Origin: Lactifluus volemus
Lineage: Eukaryota > Basidiomycota > Agaricomycetes > Russulales > Russulaceae
DNA length: 64,000 bases
Direction: 5' to 3'
NCBI GenBank assembly: GCA_022376515.1
Contig: WTXI01000121.1
Span: forward strand, 1-64,000
Shown here: positions 46,350 through 57,336 of the stretch, in pieces
Layout: every line of letters begins with the position of its first letter
Numbering within the stretch: the stretch's first letter is position 1
The notes under the pieces: generated by a model
What the model saw: only the letters and a program-made list of their open reading frames with translations
Database searches by the model: none
Told to the model about the DNA's origin: nothing
Translations under genes and position numbers: made by a program

Positions 46350-48093
46350 TCACGGCAGCGCCGCGATAACGACCTCGCCTTCACCATCCGCATCCGCCTC
46401 GCCATCACCATCACCATCAACGTCATCCTCACCCTCCGCGTCGGCAGAGTGCAGCAAATACATCGGATCGCGCACCTCTGCGATTGCTTCTGCACGTTCC
46501 TCAGCCTCTTCTTGGCTCGGTGGGACGTGCGCGACGCGTACAAGCGCCCATTTGTCGCGGAAGCGCTCGATCGGCTAGACAGGACAAACCATGTTACCGG
46601 ACCATGAGCGAATTTTTTTTCCCACCTCAGGAATTATTTTTTTCTTTCAACACGCACCTCGGTCCGCTTTTTCTTGAGTAGCATTTTGCGCTCGATCAGT
46701 TTGTAGTATGCCCCTGGGTGCCTGGTCTCGCCTTGGGAAGCTGAAGCGGCGCCTGGTGAGCGTGAGTGCGTAGAAGGCGAGGGTGAGGACGAGAGAGGAA
46801 GCGAAGAGGGATCGCCGTCGTCGAAAACGAGGAGGAATTCGTTTGGTACTTCTTGTTCGACTTTGACCACCTCATAATCGCGCACAAAGTGAAATTCTGT
46901 CGCCTGTTTGTAATGCACACATTGAAAATCAGAGAGAGGAGAGAGGGGGGAGGAGAGGTTACGGACTTCTTCCTCCTCTTGCAGAGCGTTGATCCCGCGT
47001 GGGTCGGCACGCGACTCTTTGAATTGTTCAGCAGCTTCGTCATCTTTCGTAAGATAATAGGTCAGGAAGTGGTCGCCGTCCGACTCCATTGGTCGCATTA
47101 TGGCACAGTCCAACCGGGGATCGTCCAACTACATTCTAGGCATCAGTCATACAGGAAGTGAAGTAAAGTGGGAAAGCGCACCTCGGGTCCACGCTCGCCC
47201 GGCCTCTCGCTGAATCGGAACAAGTCGTACGCGTTCGCCCATACATCCGCATCCGGAAGCACTTCGTACGTCGCGACGGCACGTAGACGCGGTTTGGTCG
47301 GGTGTCGCAGAGCACCGAGCTGTTCTGCGCTGCGCGCAGCAGCGAACGAGCTCTCGATGGACGTGAGCTGTGCATCGCGAGATATGTCCACTGCATCGTT
47401 CTGCAAGTTTGTTCTGCGAGAGATTTCCCAACAATAAAAAAAGAGAGAGAGGGAAGAATGTTAGTCATATACACGGGAAGGAGAACGAAAGGACGAACAT
47501 GTCGGCAGCCGCGGGACGCGGTGCGGGCGCTGAACTGTCCCGTGATATGTACTCGGTCTTGCGCAGCCATGAGACGTGAGGTGTGACGGGGGGCGTTCCT
47601 CCCGCTCCCGTATGATGACCGTGACCGTAGTGTCGTCCAAAGTCGGGTGTGCTGCCTGTCGGATCGAGTAGGAGTGCTTGGTCTTTTGGGTCGAGGAGTG
47701 GTAGGTTTCGCGGGTCTGGATTCAACGCTGGACAAGATTGAGAGGCGAGGTTTGGGGAAAAGGAACGACAGGGAAGACAAAAATAGCGTACCGCCGTCAT
47801 CTGCGCCGTCTTCCCACAGCGCTTCCCACTTGCCGAGATCGAGAGGCATGCCGCACTCGGCGTCTACCACCATGGGGAGCAGCGCCTCATTAGTGGCCGC
47901 ATCGAGGAACTCGGGTCGTGTGTAGCGTTTTGGGTTGGTCGGGATGTCCAGTAGTTTAGGTGGACATGGTGGTGCAGGTAGCGGATTCTGATAGCGAACC
48001 TTTACCAAAAGATCGAGTTTGCTATTTATTTGCAAGGTCAATAAAGTGAAATATTGAGTTGTTTCTGTACGCCCACCTCTTTCTTGAGCTCAT
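46350..48093 (-). CDS. PAF1: Paf1, core subunit of the RNA polymerase II-associated Paf1 complex
   Basis: Minus-strand model: 48093-48077, 48021-47792, 47727-47499, 47413-47182, 47128-46967, 46903-46658, 46574-46350, giving 446 residues with every junction in frame. The N-terminus has the hallmark run KLDLLVKVRYQNPLPAPPCP, then LLDIPTNPKRYTRPEFLD and VVDAECGMPLDLGKWEALWE. The middle has WLRKTEYIS, ISRDAQLTSIESSF and LDDPRLDCAIMRPM. Then come DHFLTYYLTKD, EFHFVRDYEVVKVEQEVPNEFLLVF and IERFRDKWALVRV, followed by an Asp/Glu/Gly-rich acidic tail. Paf1 acts in the nucleus in transcription elongation and histone modification. The intron at 46966-46904 is a multiple of three and open, so it could be retained; homology favours splicing. 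The gene is convergent with the cap-binding gene and divergent from Sfh5. Confidence 0.93.
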
Positions 48094-48233
48094 CGTGTTC
48101 AGTTCTGTTAAAAGCGAGTTGTTGGTCCCAGAGTGTACCACTGTCACGTGACATGGATTTCTGTGTCGCTTATCAGATAAGACAAGAAGTGTGTGACCTC
48201 GTGTAGTTCGACTCGGGGTTTCTTCTCACCACC
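48094..48233. promoter_or_regulatory. Bidirectional promoter of PAF1 and SFH5 with CACGTG palindrome
   Basis: Only 140 bp separate the two start codons. Near the middle is the 12-bp perfect palindrome TGTCACGTGACA (48142-48153), centred on the CACGTG core bound by bHLH factors such as the Cbf1/USF type. A role in co-regulating the pair is an inference from position. Confidence 0.55.
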
Positions 48234-49474
48234 ATGTCAGCAGATGCATCCACCAACGTAGACCCTCCACTGAAGCCTGCAGAGGCAACAGTTTCAGCTG
48301 ACTCTGATAATAATGAGCCGCAGAATGCCCTCACGCAAAAGTTCACAGAGAAAGAATGGGCTGCGCTTAAAGAGTTCCGCGTATGTGAGAACGCAGATCA
48401 TTCTTTGGATTTATGTTCTAACAACACCCTTTTTGTCAAGGCTCTCCTCCCGGATATCTTAGGAGCGGCGTATGATGGAAAGGAAGACGCACGGACTACA
48501 CCTATCGTCATATGGGGCGTTACCCTGGATCCGAACGGAGTGAAGGACGCGCGCGCGAGTGTCGTACTGATGAAGTGGTTGCGCGCTAGGTGCATTCTTC
48601 CTATTTGTATACCCACAAATTTCACATATTCTAACATGCTTATGAACAAGAAACTTGAATGTCAATGACGCAAAGACGATGATGATTGCTACTCTCCGTT
48701 GGCGCGAGGAGTTCAAGATCGAGGAAGCCATGAAGGGGACATATCCTGACTTATTGAATGGTTTTGGTCATCTGTACGGGCGGGACAAACAAGGACGGCC
48801 TGTCATGTAACATCCTTTTTCTCCCGCATTTACTTGCTGTCACAGCTGATTACACACGCAGGTATAATATATATGGTGGGAACAACGATATCACTGCTGC
48901 CTTCAGTGACGTCCAGCTCTTCATCCGGTGCGCAGCGGCGGTTCACTTTTTATCATCTTCATCTTCTGAGTACCCTCGAACATAGATGGCGTGTTGCTTT
49001 GATGGAGGAGGGTATCAAAAACATTGATTTTGAAACAGTTGATCAAATGATTCAAGTCCACGGTACTGACTACCCCTCCAAGAGAATATCTGAGCATTTG
49101 ACCGAATGACTTCCGTATCATAGACTATGAAGGAGCGAAGCTTAGCAGCCGCACAGCAAACTCAAAGGCAGCGGCGTCCGAGATCTCGAGCATATTTCAA
49201 AGCCACTACCCCGAGTTCCTCGTGCGTCACATATATCTTTCTCTAGCCCATAAACCCTGACTCCCTGTTCCAGGCTCAGAAGTTTTTCATAAACGTGCCC
49301 GCAATTATGACATGGATCTTTTGGCTTTTTAAGCCTCTCTTGTCTCCTGCCACTTTCGCCAAGATGAAAGTCGTCGGCCACGGCCCAGGCACAGTCGGCA
49401 AGGAGCTTCTCCCCCTCATTGACGCCAAGGACCTTCCCGCACAGTACGGTGGCGTGGTGACGGACGCATGGTAA
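48234..49474 (+). CDS. SFH5: Sec14-like phosphatidylinositol transfer protein Sfh5
   Basis: Spliced model: 48234-48589, 48651-48806, 48862-48927, 48986-49062, 49124-49221, 49274-49474, giving 317 residues, all GT-AG and in frame. Sfh5 is a CRAL-TRIO/Sec14 protein of the endoplasmic reticulum and cytosol that carries lipid; the yeast member binds haem. The N-terminal lobe has SVVLMKWLRARNLNVNDA. The lipid-binding lobe has YGRDKQGRPVMYNIYGGNND, WRVALMEEGIKNIDFE, AQKFFINVPAIMTWIFWLFKPLLSPAT and LPAQYGGVVTD. The His-Asp-Tyr triplet at about 218-220 (in IQVHDYEG, spanning the exon 4/5 junction) sits where the yeast haem-coordinating His and Tyr lie, as I recall them. Haem binding is therefore plausible but not shown. 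It is divergent from Paf1 with a 140-bp shared promoter. Confidence 0.9.
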
Positions 49475-50338
49475 TTTCTTTATGGTTGCTGCTCCCGTGC
49501 TGGTGTCGACCTATGCGGACATTTCTTCTGATGACTTTCCCTTGGAATACCAAGAACACGTAGCTAATCCTGAATATCATCACTCTTACTCGCGAGAACC
49601 CACTTAGCAGAACCGTATGCAGAAGGTCATTTTTTATCACCACGCGCCACAGAAGCATCCCAGATTGCTCAACGATAAAACTCAACCCGTCTGCACTACG
49701 CGTAGCCGGGCGATGCTAGAAATAAAACCCATAGACATGTTCGTCATATCATGTTGCTCACTGACGTCGAGAATATCATCTTTCCTGTTGAGACTCTATG
49801 AACAACCGTCAGCCTTTCACCTTGCCCGTGAACCTCCATTTTTCTTACGCTGTATCCTGCGGTGAACGGATTAGTATAAACAATCCGTACCGAACCATAC
49901 TCCCAGCCCTGTGGTCATCCTTTCTTTCCGGTGCAAAATGAAATTGAAGCGCATCATCTGGTCTCGAAGCCGAACTCACATAGCAAGATCGATATATTCG
50001 CGAGAAATCTTGTGGAAACTAGCACCTGGTGATCATTGGGGGATTGTAGTGGAAGAGCGGGAGAAAGTCAACTCGGACAAGGAAAGGCAGGGTGGGTTGG
50101 CACAGCCAGTGCCAGTGTATCTCAGTGAGAGGACGTACTTCGGCTCTAATTTATAATACAGCATTCAGCCATCCGGAACGCGGTTACAACCTCGTTTGAC
50201 ATTATATCACACGTCGTTGTCGAGAGTGGAAACAGGTCATGATCCCCAGTGCGAGAGCCAAGGCCAGCGCCACGTGACATCCCCACTGGCCCACTCATTC
50301 TCTCGTCCTATCGTCGTATCCAAAAACAAAGTCGAAAC
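49475..50338. other. Intergenic between SFH5 and NLR gene A
   Basis: This holds the 3' flank of SFH5 and the promoter region of NLR gene A. No convincing gene is seen; short frames at 49617 and 49911 lack features. Confidence 0.3.
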
Positions 50339-53300
50339 ATGTCGTCCAAACCATCTTTTCTAAGGAAACAGGTTTTAAAACTCCGTAATATCGACTCTGA
50401 AGACTCGGACAGTCATCTCGTCTGTCGGTATCACTTTAACGTGTCACCGTCTTCAGTTCTCCCAAAGCTGACGGTCGCGTCTTGTCCAGCTACTGCTCAC
50501 CTCAGTTCTACCTCATCGAAGCCGACCAGTGGAGGCACCGACATTGCGCTTGGCGCGATACAAAACACCCTTGCGGCCCTGAAGGAGCTTAGTTCCTTGA
50601 CTGAAAAAATACCATATCTCTCTCCAGTCGCGGGCATCATTCTCGTGGCTCTCAGAATGAGGGATGTAAGCACCCTGTCCAGCCTTCGACATCTTCCATG
50701 TTTAGATTATTTATCAGGAAGTGAAGCAATACAAAGAAGAGTGGGCAGCGGTCATGGAGAAGCTAGCCAATGTTGGGAGTATCGTTGTCAATGTTGGTAC
50801 AATGTGCCAAAGGCATGGTTTGAAGGAAGAAGAACTACCACCTGACCTGCTCAGTGCCTTGGGATCCTTTCAAAGGTACCTTTCCTCCCTGATAAATGTG
50901 TCGTGTTCTAATCTAAATTAAGCGACTTGGACGGAATTGACTCCGCACTGAAGGAATGTTCTGAAACGAAAGGAATAAAAACGCTTCTTTTTCGTACGGA
51001 TTTGTTGAAGAAGGTTAAGCAATATGATGCAAAATTGTCGAATATTCTTCAAGTATTCCAGGTTTGCGCAGGTACTATTGTCTCTATCATTTGTTCAACG
51101 TATTTCCACAGACCAACTTGGGTTTTTTATCTCTCTTGTTGCAAATAATTCAACAGCGCAACGTATGCTTCTTCTTTTATTGAGGGAACCTGGCTCACTA
51201 ATCCGATAGTGTACTCAACCTGGCCAAGTGACTGAACACACGTAGGCGTCTCTCACTCGTATCTAAAAAAAAATCACTTACTGATACTGCTCACCCAGAT
51301 TGCTTCGAATGGGTAACCTTCCCATTGAGAGCGGTACTCCTGTCCAACCGGTAGCGGACTTATCAAACCAGGAATTAGATGGTGAGTATTTGATCGTCAC
51401 CAGATAGTCGGATCGTCGATCTGACAAGGGGCACATAGAATGTGGTGCGATCATCAGAGGATTGCCTTATGGGGGAGGCTGGCCATTCGGCGATGAGAAG
51501 CGTTGTCTCCCAGGTACACGCGAGGATTTTCTCGACTACATCGCCAACTGGGTCGAGAATCCCGATTCTGAACGTGCCCTCGTCATCCTCGGTCAAGCAG
51601 GCACAGGAAAGTCCTCGATTGCCCATGAAATCGCACGTCGGTTCGAAAACAAATGCCTCGGCTCCTACTACGCTTTTCTCCGGAAGGAGCAGTCTAAAGA
51701 CAAAGCATACCAACTCTTCACGACACTCGCTTGTGATCTCTCTGATCGCAATCCCACGTTCAAGCTCGCTCTCGGGAAAGCCATTAAGAATAATTCTTCT
51801 CTTCGTAACACCCGAGACTATCGTATACTCTTTGAACGCCTCCTCCTTGAACCACTCAAGAGCCTGGACTTTAGCGATACAATCCTTGTTGTCATCGACG
51901 CATTGGATGAGAGTGGAAATGCAATTGGCGACAAAGGACTGCATACGTTTCTCGCTCAATACCTCTCCCAATTCCCCTCATACTTCCGGGTACTCATCAC
52001 CTCGAGGCCTGAGAATCGAATCGAATCTACATTCTCCAACGCGTCGTCCGTCCGCATCCTCTTCATGGACGACGCCCACCTAGCTGCCAAGACGGAGAAA
52101 GATATTAGCCTGTATCTTCAGAAGGAGCTCCCTTCGGACGTGTTCAAAGAGCATGGTGTCAAACTAACAAAAGCGGCAGAGGGCCTGTTTCAGTGGGCAG
52201 CCGTTGCTTGTGGGTTCATAAATGGCTCTGCTAGCCTTGGTCTTAGCAAGAAAGAGTGCGTTCAGCGCCTGCTGGGACACTCTCGACGTCGGAATGGACG
52301 AGGTCTGTTGGACGACTTATATGAGGAAGTCCTCAAAGAGTACTTCAAGTCGGATGAAGCACAGATTGTATTTCGATCTGTCATGGGGCAGCTTCTTTCT
52401 GCTATCGAGCCCCTCTCCATCGATTCTTTAATTTCTCTACGACAGAAAGGACTCGAAGACTCCGACACAGAGGATTCCGATCGGGTTCTTGGAATTCTCC
52501 GTTACCTTGGCTCGTTGCTTAGCAACGTCACTTCATCTGATCACACGCGGCCCATCATTCCTCTCCATACTTCATTCCGTGACTTTCTGACGAACAAGAA
52601 GAGTGATGTGTTTTATGTAGACCTCGGCGATGCCCACCATCACCTGGCACATTCTTGCCTCGGTTTAATGTTAGGCAACCTCAAATTCAACATTTGTGAA
52701 CTTGGGTCGTCATATCTTGCCAACAACGATGTCCCAGACCTTGTATCACGGATTTCCAAACACATACCACCTTCTCTATCGTATTCCTGCCTTTTCTGGG
52801 GCAATCATTTACAACATCTCTCTTTCGAGCACGACCTGTTCACGAAATTTAGATCACTCCTCCAGGCGAAGTTTCTCTTTTGGCTGGAAGTTCTTAGCAT
52901 GAAAAACAGCGTGGGCCTTGCGTTACCAGCATTGTCATCCCTGCTGATATGGTTACAGCAAGAGGTAGGGACATCCTCTAATTCCGTATGTCGTCTAATG
53001 GTGTTTACGTAAAATCGAAATAGGTCTCGCAAGCGGAGGTTGAGAGCTTGTTGGACTTGGTAAACGATGCATCCGCATTCGTGCGGTATTTCGGAATGGC
53101 CGTGGCAACGAGCGCTCCGCACATTTATGTCTCTGCCCTTCCTTTCGCTCCATCCTCTTCCCGCGTCTTCAATCAATACTTTCATCAATTTCCTCGCACA
53201 TTGACGTTAGAACGAGGGCAATTATCTCATTGGCCGGCATTGGAAATGACGATTCAGGCACACGACCAATCGATTAATTCTATTGCACTGTCATCGGACG

Positions 53301-55381
53301 GACGGCTTATCGCATCGGCCTCAGATGATATTCGCGTGTGGAATGCCGCAACAGGACAGCTAGTAGCGGGCCCGTTTATTGGACACATCAAATCAGTCAA
53401 TTCTGTTGCGTTCTCACCGGACGGACAGCATGTCGCATCTGCCTCGGGCGATAACACGGTTCGTGTGTGGGATGCCACAACAGGACAGGTCATAGTGGGT
53501 CCGTTCACAGGACACACCAAATCGGTCAAGTCGGTTGCATTCTCGCCGGACGGACAGCATATTGCATCGGCTTCGGAAGATGAAACGGTTCGTATGTGGG
53601 ACGCCACGACAGGACTGATTGTAGCGGGCCCATTCACAGGACACACCAAATCGGCCAATTCTGTTGCATTCTCACCAGATGGACAACTTATCGCTTCAGG
53701 CTCGTCCGATTGCACGATTCGTGTGTGGGATGCCACTACAGGACAAGTACTAGTAGTAGCGGGCGAGTTTACGGGGCACACCAAATCGATCAATTCTGTT
53801 GCGTTCTCACCAGATGGGCAGCGTATCGCATCGGCCTCATCCGATCGCACGATTCGTGTGTGGGATACCACAACAGGACAGGTAGTAGCGGGCCCGTTTA
53901 CTGGACACTTCTTTTGGGTCAATTCCGTTAGTTTCTCACCAGACGGGCAGCGTATCGCATCAGCCTCATCCGATCACACGATTCGCGTGTGGGATGCTGC
54001 TACAGGACAGGTAGTAGCAGGCCCATTTACTGGACACAACAAACAAGTCAAATCTGTGGCATTCTTTCCACATGGACAGCGTATTGCGGCGGCCTCGTAC
54101 GATGGCGCGATTCGCGTGTGGGATACCACAACAGGACAGGTAGAAGCACACCCGCTGACTGGACACGCCTCTTCGGCAAGCTCTGTTACGTTCTCACCAG
54201 ATGGACAGCGAATTGCATCGACCTCATCTGATTGCACGATTCGCGTGTGGGATGCGGCAACAGGAAAAGTCGTAGCGGGACCGTTTACTGGACATGCCCT
54301 TTGGATCAATTCTATTACATTCTCACCAGATGGGCAGCACATTGCATCAGCCTCAACCGATGACACAATTCTCGTCTGGGATGTTACAACGGGACAGGTG
54401 GTAGCAGGCCCGGTTACTGGACACACCAATTCAGTCAATTCTGTTACGTTCTCACCAGATGGGCAGCGCATCGCATCCGCCTCGGATGATCACACGGTTC
54501 GCATGTGGGATGCTACAACAGGACAGGCTGTAATAGGCCCGTTCACTGGGCATACCAAATCAGTCAATTCTGTTGCAATCTCAGCGGACGGGCAACGCGT
54601 TGCATCGGCTTCCTCAGATAACACCATTCTGATTTGGGATGCCACAACGGGACTGGTAGTAGCGGGCCCGTTTACTGGACACACCTCTTCGGTCAATTCT
54701 GTTGCATTCTCACCAGATGGGGAGCATATCGCATCAGCCTCGTCCGATCACACGATTCGTGTGTGGGATGCCGCAACAGGACAGGTAGTAGCGGGCCCGT
54801 TTACAGGACATACGTCTTGGGTCAAATCAGCTGCATTTTCGCTAGATGGGCAACGGATCGCATCGGCCTCATCTGATCACACGATCCGCGTGTGGGATGC
54901 CAAAACGGGGTTGGTAATAGCGGGCCCGTTAATTGGACACATGGCTTCGGTCGATTCTGTTGCATTCTCACCAGACGGGCGGCATATAGCATCGGCCTCG
55001 GAAGATCACACTGTTCGCACGTGGGATGTCGCAACAGGACGAATAGCGGGAGGCTCATCTACTGAACATACTATCAGATCTGTCGCCTTCCCGCCGGACG
55101 GGCATCACACTGCCTCACCCTCGGGCGATCGCACAGTTCGTGCGGAGAAGATTGTAAAAGAAGATGCAGAGAAGATCCGTTTTACAGACCAATCCCAGAT
55201 CAATGGTGATGGATGGATATATGGAGAAAACAGAGAACTTCTTTTATGGATTCCCGAGCTTCACCGGTGGTGTCTTCATAGACCCAACACTGTCTGGATT
55301 GCGGGTGAGCATGAAACCCGGCTTGACTTCTCGAACTTTGTGCATGGAACAAATTGGGCTACAGTATATGTTCACAGATAG
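50339..55381 (+). CDS. NACHT-WD40 NLR-like protein, gene A
   Basis: Model: 50339-50665, 50718-50875, 50923-51061, 51112-51162, 51210-51241, 51299-51381, 51439-52964, 53024-55381, giving about 1557 residues. Residues 1-265 are a helical N-terminal region (EVKQYKEEWAAVMEKLANVG and so on), possibly of the HeLo/MLKL-NTD kind; this is inference. The NACHT NTPase follows: Walker A GQAGTGKS at about 315-322 and Walker B ILVVIDALDES near 412-422. ITSRPENRIES and SFRDFL come later. From about residue 850 there are 14 full WD40 repeats plus one degenerate, of 43 residues each (GHTxSVNSVAFSPDGQxIASASxDxTIRVWDATTGQVVAGPF). A conserved tail ends the protein (DGWIYGENRELLLWIPE, RPNTVWIAG). Such STAND proteins act as ligand-triggered switches, often in fungal non-self recognition; that role here is inferred. 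Exon 5 is shortened relative to gene B, and the 5' exon reads through a segment that gene B splices out. Confidence 0.88.
53267..55140 (+). repeat. WD40 repeat array of gene A (about 129-nt unit)
   Basis: Fifteen tandem units encode the WD40 repeats. The DNA itself is highly similar from unit to unit (gggcccgtttactggacac and attctcaccagatgggcagc recur). This suggests recent unit exchange or conversion. Fourteen blades would make two seven-bladed propellers. Confidence 0.9.
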
Positions 55382-57336
55382 AGCCAGTACTAGTTTTTTT
55401 TTTTAAAAACAAAATATTTTTTGTGACTCTAGCGATTCAGGTATAAGCTGATAGGCTATGAGGCTGTGATACCGTATAATGATATGTTGAAAACGGTTGG
55501 CACGTGAGCGTGAGAAAATATGTAGTGGCCACTGCATTTCGGGAGCGACAACTTGAGCGACAACATGAAAGACACCAAAACTTGAGTCTTAAGATCGGGC
55601 TGACGAGGCATGATGCCTGATGCCTCACTAGTCCTCACTGGATGAGGATTGGATGAGGACGACCTTATACTGGTATCAGCACCGCTGCTGTCAAAAGTTT
55701 GACAAGGCAGCAAGCAAGGCAGAGAAGATGAGAGAAACATGAAGAGAGCCGGAAAGCAGCCAACACTGGTACCAGTACCCCTACCGTGTTTGAACATGTG
55801 CTATGCTGTGCACCCACTCGCGGCGGTCATTACGGCAGGCCTCGTGCCTGTTTCTGTATCATGATCATGATGGCGCCGCAGTGGCTGATATTGGCATCCT
55901 TGTCCAGACTCTTTCCTTTGTACTGTTACATCTTTTTTTGAGGGTCTCATGCTCTTTCTGATTTATTATCTGTTTGATTGTCTTACTTCCGAATATATTT
56001 ACCTCCCTAGTTCAGGTCGTTACTTCAACATGCATGTCTCAATGAATTCAAAAGCCAACGAGTTGAGAGAAGCGTTGCCCTGCTAGCCTCCATTTATTCT
56101 TCACAAGCCCCTCGGGTGGTGCATTGTCAATTCGCCTTGGCGCCTCATTTGTATTCGCGGTGCAGCTCACCGCCATTATCTTAGCTTCCCGGGGGTAAGT
56201 TAAGTTACAACCGCCAATTGCTGGCTAATCGGGATCATGGATCGTCGATCGATTACCCCCAACATCTGTTGAAACTGTCATGTGTTTCACGTTCTGAGCG
56301 CTGACTCGGAGCTCGTTCTGTTGTTGCAAAGATGGAAATGACCTCAGAGGATGAGTTAAGGAGGTCGCGAAGCTGGGGAATTTTAGCTGTGTGGGAAGAG
56401 ATGTAGGAAGCCGAGGACGGATTGGATCGAGCGAAGAGTGGGCAGGATCCCGAGGAAGGGAGAACCAGGGTCACAGGTACCCCGAGGGCGACCCGCCGGC
56501 GTGCCCAGTTTGGGGGCGATCGCCCACAGCCTCAGGCTCAACTACGACACTATTTTATGTTTCGCATCAGACCTTTTATCTAGTTTTCGTGCAGGTGACG
56601 AAGTCTCACCTCACGCGCCCGTCTCGAGCTGCAAAAGAGTCGAAGACTGTTTCGTCATTGTGTCAGTCATCCTAACCATTTTACATCGTAACTAGTAGAA
56701 CTACATTGGTTACAGATGTACGCCGAGCGGCCCGGGGATACAGTAAGGGCATCAACTGCTTCCTTCCCCCTCTCGTGTGATCGCGCGCCCCCTCGTTCTC
56801 CGCTCGGAGCCTCAATCGTGGCTTTACGCGAATGCGAGAGCTAAGCGCTGTTCTGGCCAGGTGTTCAGCGCTCTACCATGTTGATTTCTGTGGGTGTCCG
56901 AGTCGGAATTTACAGTCGATTAACGAGATTGAGCGATCAAGCCGATCAGGCTCGGTGAGGTATCACAAGGCAGTCCAAGTCAAGCCTAAAATAATTCAAT
57001 GTCGGTAATCACGAATCGACGAATCACATCAGATGGGGTCAGATCGCCGGTTGGAACATTACATCACGTGTACTATGCGCCGCAAATAGAGAACGTGCTA
57101 GTCCATACTTGGGTTGTGTTGACTTGACAGGCTTGACTGATGTTTGTTTCAGGGTCAGATGCTGTACTGACATCGGACCGTTTATGACAACCCTCGACGC
57201 TGAGCGCTGAACGTTGAACGCCAAGTCTGAAAGGGTACGGTAAATACCCCAGCGCCACATCACATTCGTAACATTCCCCCCGCGTGCTTCCTCGTCCCAA
57301 CCGTCAACTGTCGTCTTTCAAAAACATACTCGACAT
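55382..57336. other. Intergenic between NLR genes A and B
   Basis: A T/A-rich tract directly follows the stop of gene A. The rest holds short frames only, with no recognised domain, tRNA or repeat. Confidence 0.3.

Noticed and set aside
47465..47800. Second open frame inside the Paf1 region used as a separate gene
   Set aside because: Spliced Paf1 exons 3 and flanking introns account for it; the frame runs into an intron on both sides.
53254..53922. Long minus-strand open frames across the WD40 arrays (also 53974-54471, 60350-60805, 60932-61378, 61433-61924)
   Set aside because: They are antisense shadows of repeated WD40 codons; their periodic sequence mirrors the repeat and they have no start context or family.
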